Positions 1 to 7,280 of a stretch of DNA of 7,923 nucleotides are shown piece by piece. The position numbers and the translations under genes are program-made. The DNA is from Sandaracinaceae bacterium (GTDB lineage: Bacteria; Myxococcota_A; Polyangia; Polyangiales; Sandaracinaceae), in NCBI GenBank assembly GCA_025056955.1, contig JANWYL010000142.1:1-7923 (forward strand). The letters are read 5' to 3'. Below the pieces are notes generated by a model, which saw only the letters and a list, made by a program, of their open reading frames with translations, did no database searches and was not told the DNA's origin. Each line of letters starts with the position of its first letter. The first letter of the stretch is position 1.

Positions 1-769
1 AAAACGATGGATCGCCGCAAAAGGAGGCCGGGGGGGCAGAGGGAATATCCATTTTGCCACCCCAGAAAACCGCGCTCCCCGCTACGCTGAACCTGGAGAG
101 CCAGGAGAATGCCGGCGGCTTCGCCTCGAGCTCAAGCTCTTGGCCGATGTGGGGCTCGTTGGTCACCCCAACGTGGGGAAAAGCACCCTCATCGCCCGCA
201 TCTCTCGTGCCCGCCCAAAAATCGCAGACTACCCCTTCACAACCCTCGTTCCACACCTTGGTGTGGTCGAGTTGGGTGAATACCGCTCTTGCGTGGTTGC
301 AGACATCCCCGGCCTCATCGAGGGAGCGTCTGATGGTGCAGGCCTTGGGATCCGCTTTCTCAAGCACATCGAAAGGTGCCGCATGCTGCTCTACATCATC
401 ACCCTCGATCCTGACCCGAAGCGCTCCCCTTTGCGGGATTACGATGTGCTTCGCCAAGAGCTTTTTCGATTCGACCCTTCGTTGCTTGAGCGCCCAAGCC
501 TGGTTGGTGTGAGCAAAATCGATCTTCCAGAAGTGCGAAAGCGCCTCCCCGCCATTTCCCGCGGCATGAAGCGCAGAGGCATCGAGCGGATTCACCCCTT
601 TTCTGCAGTCACTGGAGAAGGGATTAAGGAATTGCTTCAAGCCATCGATGAGACCCTCCTCGCTCACCCTTCCCGACCCTCCCCTCGGAGCGAACCCCTT
701 GAAACGAAGCCTTCACCTCAGCACCCGCCGGAAGAAGAGGGAGAACTCGATATCGAATACGTGCGGTGA
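1..769 (+). CDS. obg: Obg/CgtA ribosome-associated GTPase, 5'-truncated by window edge
   Basis: Obg proteins are TRAFAC GTPases that bind the large ribosomal subunit late in its assembly and link GTP levels to growth control. The reading frame is open from base 2 to the TGA at 767-769, giving 255 visible residues; the start lies outside the window. Residues 1-46 are the end of the glycine-rich Obg fold, with KGGRGGRG followed by the family hallmark FATPENRAPRYAEPGEPGE. The G domain follows: P-loop GHPNVGKS (residues 54-61), switch I threonines in YPFTTL, G3 DIPG (101-104) in DIPGLIEGAS, and G5 SAVTGEG (about 201). The G4 motif reads SKID (171-174) instead of NKxD, which is unusual. The C-terminus is a short proline- and glutamate-rich tail, with no further domain visible. 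It converges on gyrA with 18 bases between the stop codons. Identification is very secure. Confidence 0.96.
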   Translation, partial: KRWIAAKGGRGGRGNIHFATPENRAPRYAEPGEPGECRRLRLELKLLADVGLVGHPNVGKSTLIARISRARPKIADYPFTTLVPHLGVVELGEYRSCVVADIPGLIEGASDGAGLGIRFLKHIERCRMLLYIITLDPDPKRSPLRDYDVLRQELFRFDPSLLERPSLVGVSKIDLPEVRKRLPAISRGMKRRGIERIHPFSAVTGEGIKELLQAIDETLLAHPSRPSPRSEPLETKPSPQHPPEEEGELDIEYVR

Positions 770-787
770 TGGTGTTTTCCCTCAGCC

Positions 788-3451
788 TCACGCTTCGATT
801 GGGCCCTTTTTACCCTCACCTTCCGCACCAATTGCACCTTCTTCGGCGAGGGGCTCAACCGCAACCACCCTTTCCCCTTCTGGAACGCGCATGATGCGTA
901 CACCTTGGGTGTTTCTACCAGCTTCACGGATCTCGCTCACGCGGGTGCGGATGAGGGTTCCGCCGCTTGTGATCACCATGATCTCATCTTCTGGGTAAAC
1001 CACCCTCAACCCAACCAGCTCGCTTTGCCGTGCGCCGACATTCATCGCGATGACCCCCATCCCTCCCCGCGAACGCTTGGGCCAATTCCAGATGCCATCC
1101 TCTCCGTTGCCATCTTCTTCTGGAGCTTGCTCCCCGCTTTCAACTTCCGGAGCACTTCCTTTGCGCATAAGAGGCGTTCGCTTGCCATATCCATTTGAAC
1201 TGATGCACAGCACCTCCTGGCGCTCAGGGTCTTGGATGACGTCCATGCCGATGACCCGGTCGCCTTCGCGAAGCTCAATGCCCTTGACCCCTCTTGCCGT
1301 TCGACCCATCGGGCGCACCTCGCTCACATCGAAGCGAATCGCGCGACCCTTGGCTGTTCCAATCAAAATTTCGCTGTGCTCATCGACAATGCGTGCCGTC
1401 AAAAGCTCGTCATCCTCATCCACTTGGAGGGCAATGATCCCACTTGCCCGAATATTGGAAAAAGCAGAAAGCGCAGTGCGCTTGACGATGCCTTTTTTGG
1501 TGAGGGTAAAAAGATAGCGATCGTCCCTGTATTCCTCAACACGCACAATCGCTGAGATCCTTTCACCTTCGTCAAGTTCAAAGAGGTTGTGAACGTGCTT
1601 GCCAATAGAAGCCTTTGACGCAAGGGGCAAGGCGTAGACTTTTTGGGCATAGGCTTTGCCTTTGTTTGTCAAAAAGAGCAAATCATCGTGGGCGTTGGCC
1701 ACAAAAAGCAAGATGACAAAGTCCTCATCCCGGAGTTCGGCGGCACGGGCTCCGCGGCCTCCCCTTCCTTGCGCCCGGTAGTCGCTCAAGGGGGTGCGCT
1801 TGATATACCCTCCATGGGTCACGGTGACAACCATGGCATCGTTTGGAACAACATCCTCTATCGATATTTCACCTTCTGATTCAACGATCTCGGTGCGGCG
1901 GTCATCACCATAGGTATCACGAATTTCCTGGAGCTCCTTCACGATGACCTCGAGCAACACCTTTTCATCACCCAAGATGGCCTCGAGCCGAGCGATGCGT
2001 TCGGAAAGTTCCGCATATTCCTTGGCGAGCTTTTCTCGCTCGAGGCCTGTGAGTTTGGCAAGGCGCATTTCGAGAATGGCCTTGGCTTGGCGCTCGGAAA
2101 GGTGGTAGACACCTTTGAGGCGAGCGGCCTCGATTTCGTGCTCAGGACGCCCTGCCCGGCGCAAAAACTCCTCAAGGCCGCGCAGGGGAATCTGCATAAG
2201 CCTTTCTTTGGCTTCTTCTGGATCTTTTGACTCGCGAATGGTCTGGATGATGAGATCGATATCGCTTGTGGCCATTCCGAGGCCTTCGACGATCTCGCGC
2301 GCCTCTTTGGCTTGCCGGAGCTCGTAGCGGGTGCGGCGCGTCACCACTTCACGGCGATGCGAGATGAAATGCTCAATCGCCTGCTTGAGGCCCAGCTCCT
2401 TCGGTTGGCCGTTGACAATCGCAAGGTTGACAACGCTAAAGGTGACTTGGAGAGATGTGAGCTTGTAGAGCTGGTTGAGCACGACGTTGGGATTTGCCTC
2501 CTTTTTGAGTTCGACAACCACCCGAATCCCCTCCCGGCTCGACTCATCCCGAACCTCGGCGATTGCGTCAAGGTGTTCACCCTTTTTTTCTTTGCTGAGT
2601 TGGGCGATGCGTTGAACCAGTTCAGCCTTGTTGACCTGGAAGGGGATTTCGGTGACGACGATTTGGCTCCGTTCTGGGCGGCCCGGGATGCTTTCGATAA
2701 CGGTTTTCCCCCTCACAACGATGGAGCCACGACCGCTTTCGAAGTAACTGCGAATGCCAGAAGTGCCGTACACCACCCCCCCTGTCGGAAAGTCCGGCCC
2801 GCGCACTCCGAGAAACTCCCCCTCATCCATCATGAGCTCTTGGACGGTGATCGCTGGGTTGCGAATCACCCGAATCGTTGCATCGATGATCTCACGCAAG
2901 TTGTGTGGTGGGGCGTTTGTGGACATCCCCACAGCAATTCCAGAGCTCCCGTTGATCAAAAAGTTGGGTATGCGGCTTGGAAGAACGGATGGCTCTTTTT
3001 CGGTATCGTCGTAATTTGGGCGGAAGTCGACGGTCTCTTTATCGATATCGGCAAGGAGCTCCATCGCAATCCGCGCCATCCGCACCTCGGTGTAGCGCAT
3101 GGCAGCAGGAGGATCGTTGTCAATCGATCCGAAATTACCCTGCCCATCGACGAGGGGATAGCGAAGGGAGAAATCTTGAGCCATCCGAACGAGCGCTTCA
3201 TAGATCGCCGCATCACCATGAGGGTGATACTTACCCATCGCATCACCCACAATGCGTGCGGATTTTTTGTAGGGGCTTGTTGGCCGAACCCCCTGCTCAA
3301 ACATGGTGTAGAGCACACGCCGCTGGACTGGCTTGAGCCCATCTCGTACATCGGGGATGGACCTCCCAATGATCACGCTCATCGAATAGGCGAGGTAGGA
3401 GGAAACGATCTCTTTTTCGATTGAAACGGGAAGGATCTCGCCACCGGGCAT
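788..3451 (-). CDS. gyrA: DNA gyrase subunit A
   Basis: This is the breakage-reunion subunit of the type IIA topoisomerase that introduces negative supercoils; it works as A2B2 with GyrB in the cytoplasm. The product is 887 residues, close to the usual 820-880. The N-terminal winged-helix/tower domain carries the QRDR (about 64-104), GKYHPHGD (73-80) and the catalytic tyrosine Tyr120 in AAMRYTEVR. The GyrA box, which separates GyrA from ParC, is present as QGRGGRG at 561-567 (bases 1751-1771), after which beta-pinwheel repeats of the GYxKRTPL type continue to the end. Residues equivalent to E. coli Ser83 and Asp87 are Ala81 and Glu85. A roughly 28-residue acidic insert interrupts a C-terminal blade (about 763-790). 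I chose the ATG at 3449-3451 because GGAG sits 7 bases upstream and the protein then starts in the expected place before IEKEIVSSYLAYSMS. An in-frame TTG at 3538 would add 29 residues without family support. Confidence 0.97.
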   Translation of the reverse strand: MPGGEILPVSIEKEIVSSYLAYSMSVIIGRSIPDVRDGLKPVQRRVLYTMFEQGVRPTSPYKKSARIVGDAMGKYHPHGDAAIYEALVRMAQDFSLRYPLVDGQGNFGSIDNDPPAAMRYTEVRMARIAMELLADIDKETVDFRPNYDDTEKEPSVLPSRIPNFLINGSSGIAVGMSTNAPPHNLREIIDATIRVIRNPAITVQELMMDEGEFLGVRGPDFPTGGVVYGTSGIRSYFESGRGSIVVRGKTVIESIPGRPERSQIVVTEIPFQVNKAELVQRIAQLSKEKKGEHLDAIAEVRDESSREGIRVVVELKKEANPNVVLNQLYKLTSLQVTFSVVNLAIVNGQPKELGLKQAIEHFISHRREVVTRRTRYELRQAKEAREIVEGLGMATSDIDLIIQTIRESKDPEEAKERLMQIPLRGLEEFLRRAGRPEHEIEAARLKGVYHLSERQAKAILEMRLAKLTGLEREKLAKEYAELSERIARLEAILGDEKVLLEVIVKELQEIRDTYGDDRRTEIVESEGEISIEDVVPNDAMVVTVTHGGYIKRTPLSDYRAQGRGGRGARAAELRDEDFVILLFVANAHDDLLFLTNKGKAYAQKVYALPLASKASIGKHVHNLFELDEGERISAIVRVEEYRDDRYLFTLTKKGIVKRTALSAFSNIRASGIIALQVDEDDELLTARIVDEHSEILIGTAKGRAIRFDVSEVRPMGRTARGVKGIELREGDRVIGMDVIQDPERQEVLCISSNGYGKRTPLMRKGSAPEVESGEQAPEEDGNGEDGIWNWPKRSRGGMGVIAMNVGARQSELVGLRVVYPEDEIMVITSGGTLIRTRVSEIREAGRNTQGVRIMRVPEGERVVAVEPLAEEGAIGAEGEGKKGPIEA

Positions 3452-3458
3452 GGAATAT

Positions 3459-3462
3459 CTCC
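3459..3462 (-). promoter_or_regulatory. Ribosome binding site of gyrA
   Basis: GGAG on the minus strand lies 7 bases before the ATG at 3449-3451. It decides the gyrA start in favour of this ATG over the in-frame TTG 87 bases upstream. Confidence 0.7.
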
Positions 3463-3590
3463 AGGAAGCCCCGAAAGCTTGCTCCTTCAATCGTCCAACG
3501 GCAACCAAGTGTTCGGATCCTCCAATCACAATTTGCAAGCTTTTTGCGCAGGTGTTTCTTGTTCGCCTAGAAATCGATAGAGCTCGTTTG

Positions 3591-3597
3591 GGTGGAG
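3591..3597 (+). promoter_or_regulatory. Ribosome binding site of the SPOR gene
   Basis: GGTGGAG ends 6 bases before the ATG at 3604. An upstream in-frame GTG at 3592 lies inside this motif, so the ATG is the better start. Confidence 0.7.
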
Positions 3598-3603
3598 CGT
3601 GGC

Positions 3604-4395
3604 ATGGAGGCCCAAGTCCGAGATTGGAACCGAATCGAAGAAGAAAAGGATCTTCCCCTGTGGCGGCGGATGCGATATGCCCTCAGTATCTCGGTTTTTG
3701 CGCTCCTTGTGGGTGCTGTGTTCAGGGCATGGTTTGGAACAAGCTCAGGAGAAAAAGGGCTCAAAGACCCCCTTGCCCCCCTTGAGCGGAAGGGGCTTTT
3801 GAAAACAAGTGCCCTTCAGGAAAACTCCAAGCCTGCCCAAACCAAAGAGGAGCTTCCTCCAAAAGTCAACCGAATCGCCCTTGGTTTTCCGGAAATTTTG
3901 AGCGAGGAGCCCCCCGAAGCAGCCTTGATTTTGGCAAAAGCTGCGGCTGAAGCAGAGCATCCAGACCCCATCGATGGTTTGGATGAGCCAGCTGTGCGTC
4001 CCTCGCTTGAAAGGATTGCAGCCATGCTCCCTGCGGCGATTTCAGCTTCGGATGGCAAGGCAATTGCGCGCGTCGCCACCCACGATGAACTCGTGCGGGA
4101 GGCGATTCCCCAACATGAAGCGACCGAAATCGCTCGGGAGGGGGTCGAGGGAGACTATACCCTTCAGGTGATTTCTTTCGATAACCCGCAAGAGGCCCAG
4201 GCCTTTGCTGCGGGTCTCCGGGCCCGTGGCCACCGCGCCTTCGTCACCCAAGCTGAAGTCGAGGGCCGCGGGCCGCGCTATCGGGTGAGAATTGGCCCTT
4301 TTGCCACCTTGGCTGAGGCCAGGGCCTACCGCAGCCGATTCGAAGCCCAAGAAAGAATGAATACGGTCATCGTGAAGCGCCCAGAAGTCCACTAA
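3604..4395 (+). CDS. Single-pass membrane protein with C-terminal SPOR domain
   Basis: SPOR domains bind peptidoglycan, preferably glycan strands stripped of stem peptides at division septa, and many SPOR proteins (FtsN, DedD, DamX types) act in cell division or envelope remodelling. The product is 263 residues. A short charged cytoplasmic N-terminus (1-24) precedes one hydrophobic segment (about 25-43, with ALSISVFALLVGAVF). A long low-complexity periplasmic linker rich in Ala, Glu and Pro follows (about 45-180). The SPOR domain spans about 182-258, seen as DYTLQVISF, an alternating helix, then YRVRIGPF and AEARAY, which is the typical beta-alpha-beta-beta-alpha pattern. I started at the ATG at 3604 because GGTGGAG is ideally spaced before it. 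It is followed after 25 bases by a pilT gene and is probably co-transcribed, which hints at a role in polar or septal envelope functions near the pilus machine. The exact orthologue (FtsN-like or other) cannot be settled from the sequence. Confidence 0.85.
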   Translation: MEAQVRDWNRIEEEKDLPLWRRMRYALSISVFALLVGAVFRAWFGTSSGEKGLKDPLAPLERKGLLKTSALQENSKPAQTKEELPPKVNRIALGFPEILSEEPPEAALILAKAAAEAEHPDPIDGLDEPAVRPSLERIAAMLPAAISASDGKAIARVATHDELVREAIPQHEATEIAREGVEGDYTLQVISFDNPQEAQAFAAGLRARGHRAFVTQAEVEGRGPRYRVRIGPFATLAEARAYRSRFEAQERMNTVIVKRPEVH

Positions 4396-4420
4396 AAGCG
4401 CTGGCGATAGAATTGTCACC

Positions 4421-5455
4421 ATGGACGAATCGGTCCTGCATTCCCTTTTGCGAAAAGGCCAGCAATACAACGCAAGCGATATCCTCCTCAAAGTCGGCCA
4501 GCCGCCTGCCTTTCGGGTCGCAGGCGAGCTTCATTACCTTCAGGGCGATAAGCTCATGCCACAGCACACCCAGAGGCTTGCTGAAATCATCCTCAGCCGC
4601 TCGCGTTTTAAGCAAAGCATCGAGGAGCTTCGCGAATATGACACAAGCTACAGCGTGCCTGGGCTCGGAAGGTATCGGGTCAATGTCTACAGGCAGCGCG
4701 GTTCAATCGCAATTGCCATCCGAGCGATTCCACTCCGCATCCCAACCCTCGAAGAGCTGGGGGTGCCTCCCGTGGTGGAAAGCTTGGCAGCGCTCGAACG
4801 GGGGCTTGTTTTGGTGGTTGGCGCGGCCGGAAACGGCAAATCGAGCACCCTCGCTGCCCTGATTGGCCTGATCAACCAAACGCGGAGGGTGCACATCATC
4901 ACCATCGAAGATCCGATCGAGTTCATTCATGCCGATGCGCTTGCCTCGATCTCGCAGCGCGAAATCGGAACAGACACTTCGGATTTTGCAACCGCACTCC
5001 GCGCTGCCCTGCGCCAAGACCCTGATGTGATTCTCGTGGGCGAAATCCGAGACGAAGAAACGATGGACATCGCCCTCAAAGCGGCAGAAACAGGGCATCT
5101 CGTCCTTTCAACCCTCCATACGCCAGATGTGCAGCGCACGGTGGGGCGCATCCTTGCCCTCTCGAGTCAGCCGGCACAAGCCACGCGGGAGCGCTTGGCT
5201 GATAACCTCAAGGCCATCATCGCCCAGCGCCTCATTCCCGGTGCGCACGGGGGGTTATGTCTTGCTGCAGAAATTTTGATCGTCACAGGCACGGCGCGTG
5301 AAAGCTTGCGCAAACCAGAAAGCAACCCACCGCTTAAGGACATCATGGAAAAAGGTGCGCACCCCTACGGCATGCAAACCTTCGAGATGCACATTCGCGA
5401 GCTCATCCGCCAAGGCAAGGTCAACCCCGAAGACGCTCGTCTCGCCATGGGATAG
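4421..5455 (+). CDS. pilT: PilT-family type IV pilus retraction ATPase
   Basis: PilT is a hexameric cytoplasmic ATPase of the secretion-ATPase (GspE/PilB/PilT) superfamily that drives depolymerisation and retraction of type IV pili, giving twitching motility. The product is 344 residues, the usual PilT length. The N-terminal PAS-like part begins with the typical NASDILLKVGQPPAFRV. Walker A is GAAGNGKSS (134-142), the Asp box ITIEDPIEF (160-168), Walker B VILVGEIRDEET (203-214), and the His box ETGHLVLSTLHT (223-234). The C-terminal HIRELIRQGKV (324-334) corresponds to the AIRNLIRE region needed for retraction. The P-loop departs from the common GPTGSGKST but keeps Gly, Lys and Ser. No clear Shine-Dalgarno lies before the ATG; translation may be coupled to the SPOR gene that ends 25 bases earlier. 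It could be PilU or one of several PilT paralogues, because pilus genes are not otherwise present here. Its 3' end abuts the remains of a convergent ABC ATPase. Confidence 0.93.
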   Translation: MDESVLHSLLRKGQQYNASDILLKVGQPPAFRVAGELHYLQGDKLMPQHTQRLAEIILSRSRFKQSIEELREYDTSYSVPGLGRYRVNVYRQRGSIAIAIRAIPLRIPTLEELGVPPVVESLAALERGLVLVVGAAGNGKSSTLAALIGLINQTRRVHIITIEDPIEFIHADALASISQREIGTDTSDFATALRAALRQDPDVILVGEIRDEETMDIALKAAETGHLVLSTLHTPDVQRTVGRILALSSQPAQATRERLADNLKAIIAQRLIPGAHGGLCLAAEILIVTGTARESLRKPESNPPLKDIMEKGAHPYGMQTFEMHIRELIRQGKVNPEDARLAMG

Positions 5456-6375
5456 GTGAAATGGCACGCCACAAGGCTCCCCTCTTGATCGATTGGCCGA
5501 AAGAAAGGCGTTTCGTTCTCGCCAGGGCTCGTGGGCCTTTGGGCAGGGGAGGCGATGGGGATGGGCTTGGAGGAGGGAGTGGCGAAAAGGGGTAAGTGCA
5601 GCCCGCTTTGGCGGCTTACAACTTCAAGAAGGGCCTGGGTGTAGGGGTGGCGTGCGCTCTGCCCGATTGAAAAAGGAGGGCCTTCCTCAACAATCTGGCC
5701 TGCATAGATTCGGAATTCCGTGAGAAAACCAATGCAAAAGTGGAAGGTCATGGGAGATAAAGAGGCACGCAATCCCAAGGCGCTCCAAGCCTTTCCTTAA
5801 GCCATTCGAGGATTTGGCACCCACGGAAGGGTTCAAAGCCGAAAGCGGCTCGCTGAGCACGATCAAGCGAGGGGAGGTGGCAAGCGCCTGGGCAGTCACC
5901 AACCGCTAAAGCTGGCCCCGAGAAGGCTCATGGAAATAGCGGCAGGAGATCGAAGCGTCAAGACCCACTTCTGCAAGGAGGGCCTTCACCGCTCAACCCT
6001 CTCCGAAGACGACAAGCGAAAGCGCACGGCAAAAACCTCAGAGAGCGCCTCCCCAACCGTGCGCCGCAGATGCAAGGCAGAAAGGGGCCTTGAGGCACAA
6101 AATGCATCCAGGGGCGCCGAGGCCCAAAGCCGAAATGGAAAAGATCGATTCGCCCTCAAAATCAACTTCCCCGCGCTCCGGCGGAATCAATCCAACGGGC
6201 ATCCGCCCCAAGATGGATTTCCCAGAACCGCTTTCGCCAGCAAGGCCAAGGATTCACCAGAGGGAATTCTCAGAGAGGTCCCTCTGAGCGCAGGCCTTCC
6301 TTCTGCCTTGGAAAACGCAGCCAATCGAAAGATTTTCCAGAGCCCTTTGGGAATAAGCCAATCGCTTACTGACAT
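5456..6375 (-). other. Second (OppF/DppF-like) half of the decayed ABC ATPase
   Basis: A start-like ATG at 6373-6375 leads into SDWLIPKGLWKIF and ALRGTSLRIPSGESLAL. A frameshift follows, then an intact Walker A GESGSGKS (6215-6238) and GLIPPERGEVDFEG. After a degraded Q-loop region, TVGEALSEVFAVRFRL is read in another frame and ends at a TGA. A further frame gives KALLAEVGLDASI, the signature PSRGQ (5912-5926; normally LSGGQ), a TAG stop at 5906-5908, and Walker B with D-loop LIVLSEPLSALN (5831-5866; normally LxxxDEPxSALD). The H-loop LFISHDL is intact. After one more frameshift, IYAGQIVEEGP and ARHPYTQALLEVV match the family C-terminus, ending in LVACHF near the pilT stop. The original stop codon is not evident. 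Confidence 0.82.
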
Positions 6376-7280
6376 GATGACACGATGCCAGGTGGTAAGA
6401 AGCCACCTCTTGAAGAATGGGGGGCTCTTCAAAGCATTTGGGAGTGGCAAGATGACAGCGAGGAGCAAAGCAGAAAGCCTCAAGGCCACTGGCCAATGGA
6501 TGGCATTGAGCCAGGGATCAGGGGAAGGCGCAAGGGCTTTTCTTCGAGCGACCTTGGGGTCTTAGGGCCCAAAAGCGTTCGGCCGCAGGGTGGCGAGGGG
6601 CTTTTTCAACGGGTTGGCCGGATAAAGGATGGCCATCTCATTCAATCTGAGCCATCGAGCCCAGGCGATGGGTTGGGAAAAGAATCGCCGCCCCCTCCTG
6701 CTTTTGGATCGAGCGGGGAGGTCCAAAAAATTGGCCTCAAGCCTTTGATCGAGCGAAGCCGTGGCCTCATTGGCGATAAGGAGAGCTGGGCGGAGAGCAT
6801 GGCCATTGCAACTGCCACCCGCTGCTGCATGCCATGAGAGAGGGCATGAGGCAAAGGCGAAGCATATGCCCATGGCTCACGCAAACCAACCACCTCCAAA
6901 AGCCCAATCGCATGCTTTCGTGCCTCTTTCCAATCCATGCCCTCGTGAATCACCGAAGCCTCTACCACCTGATCGCCCACAGGCATCAAGGGGAGGAGAA
7001 TGTTTCATCCACCTTCCGCGAAAGCAAGCGCCCTGGCGATCGTTCAAAAAGCCAGTCGGTTTCTCCCTCGGGAGGGTTGAAGCGGATACAAACCAGAACC
7101 CACCTACGCCTGGGAAAGCAATCGCCCAAGCAAAGCGAGGGCAGTGAGGCTTTTCGCGGGCCCGCTCTTTCCGACAATCGCGAGGGTTTTGCCTTGAAAG
7201 AGCTCAAAATCCAACCCATCAACCGCCTTGCGAGCTTGCCCTGACTTCTCACTTCGATTGAGAGGGCTTTGGGCTTGCAT
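6376..7280 (-). other. First (OppD/DppD-like) half of the decayed ABC ATPase
   Basis: Readable pieces in order are ARKAVDGLDFELFQGKTLAI, then a damaged Walker A GKSGPAKS (7149-7172, normally GESGSGKS), a TAG stop at 7104-7106, RFNPPEGETD in another frame, MPVGDQVVEA through GLLEVVGLREP back in the first frame, and the signature LSHGMQQRV (from 6842; normally LSGGMRQRV). A frameshift follows, then Walker B LIANEATASLD (6748-6780; normally LIADEPTTALD). The H-loop remnant AILFPTHRLG (near 6661-6690) is in a third frame. The oligo_HPY end CFAPRCHLATPKC to HLASCH (6377-6472) keeps its cysteine spacing. The Q-loop stretch is not recognisable. The loss of the Walker B aspartate and of the signature glycine would abolish ATPase activity even if the frames were restored. 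Confidence 0.82.

Larger units (their letters stand above)
3452..3603. other. Divergent intergenic region between gyrA and the SPOR gene
   Basis: This 152-bp stretch separates two divergently transcribed units, so it should hold a promoter for each strand as well as both ribosome binding sites. I see no strong sigma-70 pair. The best rightward candidate is TTGCGC (3544-3549) with TAGAAA (3568-3573) at 18-base spacing, which is weak. No convincing operator palindrome or riboswitch fold was seen. Confidence 0.5.
5456..7280 (-). pseudogene. Decayed Opp/Dpp-type ABC transporter ATP-binding protein (two tandem ATPase halves)
   Basis: Oligopeptide/dipeptide importers of this class use two ATPases (OppD/DppD and OppF/DppF), sometimes fused as in GsiA or YejF. 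On the minus strand, pieces of both can be read in the right order over about 1.8 kb, the expected length. They lie in different frames and are broken by stops, including TAG at 7104-7106 and TAG at 5906-5908, each inside a recognisable segment. In order: Walker A, signature, Walker B, H-loop and oligo_HPY cysteine motif of half one, then the same landmarks of half two. Catalytic residues are also substituted (Walker B Asp to Asn or Ser), so this is true decay and not only indel error, and gyrA and pilT beside it are intact. The start ATG (7278-7280) directly follows the TGA of the upstream gene. The 3' limit is approximate, near the pilT stop. Whether it was one fused gene or adjacent oppD and oppF is unclear; a possible second start is the ATG at 6373-6375. 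Confidence 0.9.

Noticed and set aside
770..787. Possible shared terminator between the convergent obg and gyrA
   Set aside because: The 18-base gap has no hairpin with a T tract on either strand.
2312..3424. A 370-codon open frame antisense to gyrA
   Set aside because: It lies wholly opposite a clearly conserved gyrA region and its translation resembles no family; long antisense frames are common in GC-rich genes.
3449..3538. Longer gyrA starting at a TTG at 3538
   Set aside because: The added 29 residues have no counterpart in GyrA proteins, and the ATG at 3451 has a well-placed GGAG.
3775..3800. Terminator-like hairpin (CCCCTT/AAGGGG followed by TTTT) inside the SPOR gene
   Set aside because: The stem is only 6 bp with a four-base T run and lies in continuous coding sequence; it is likely chance.
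5930..6565. A 211-codon plus-strand open frame across the decayed ABC region
   Set aside because: The minus strand carries recognisable ABC ATPase motifs at the same place, while the plus-strand translation is low-complexity with no domain and no good ribosome binding site.
5456..7280. Programmed frameshifting or a novel split gene in the ABC region
   Set aside because: There are several shifts, internal stops and loss of invariant catalytic residues, which fits decay better than regulated recoding.
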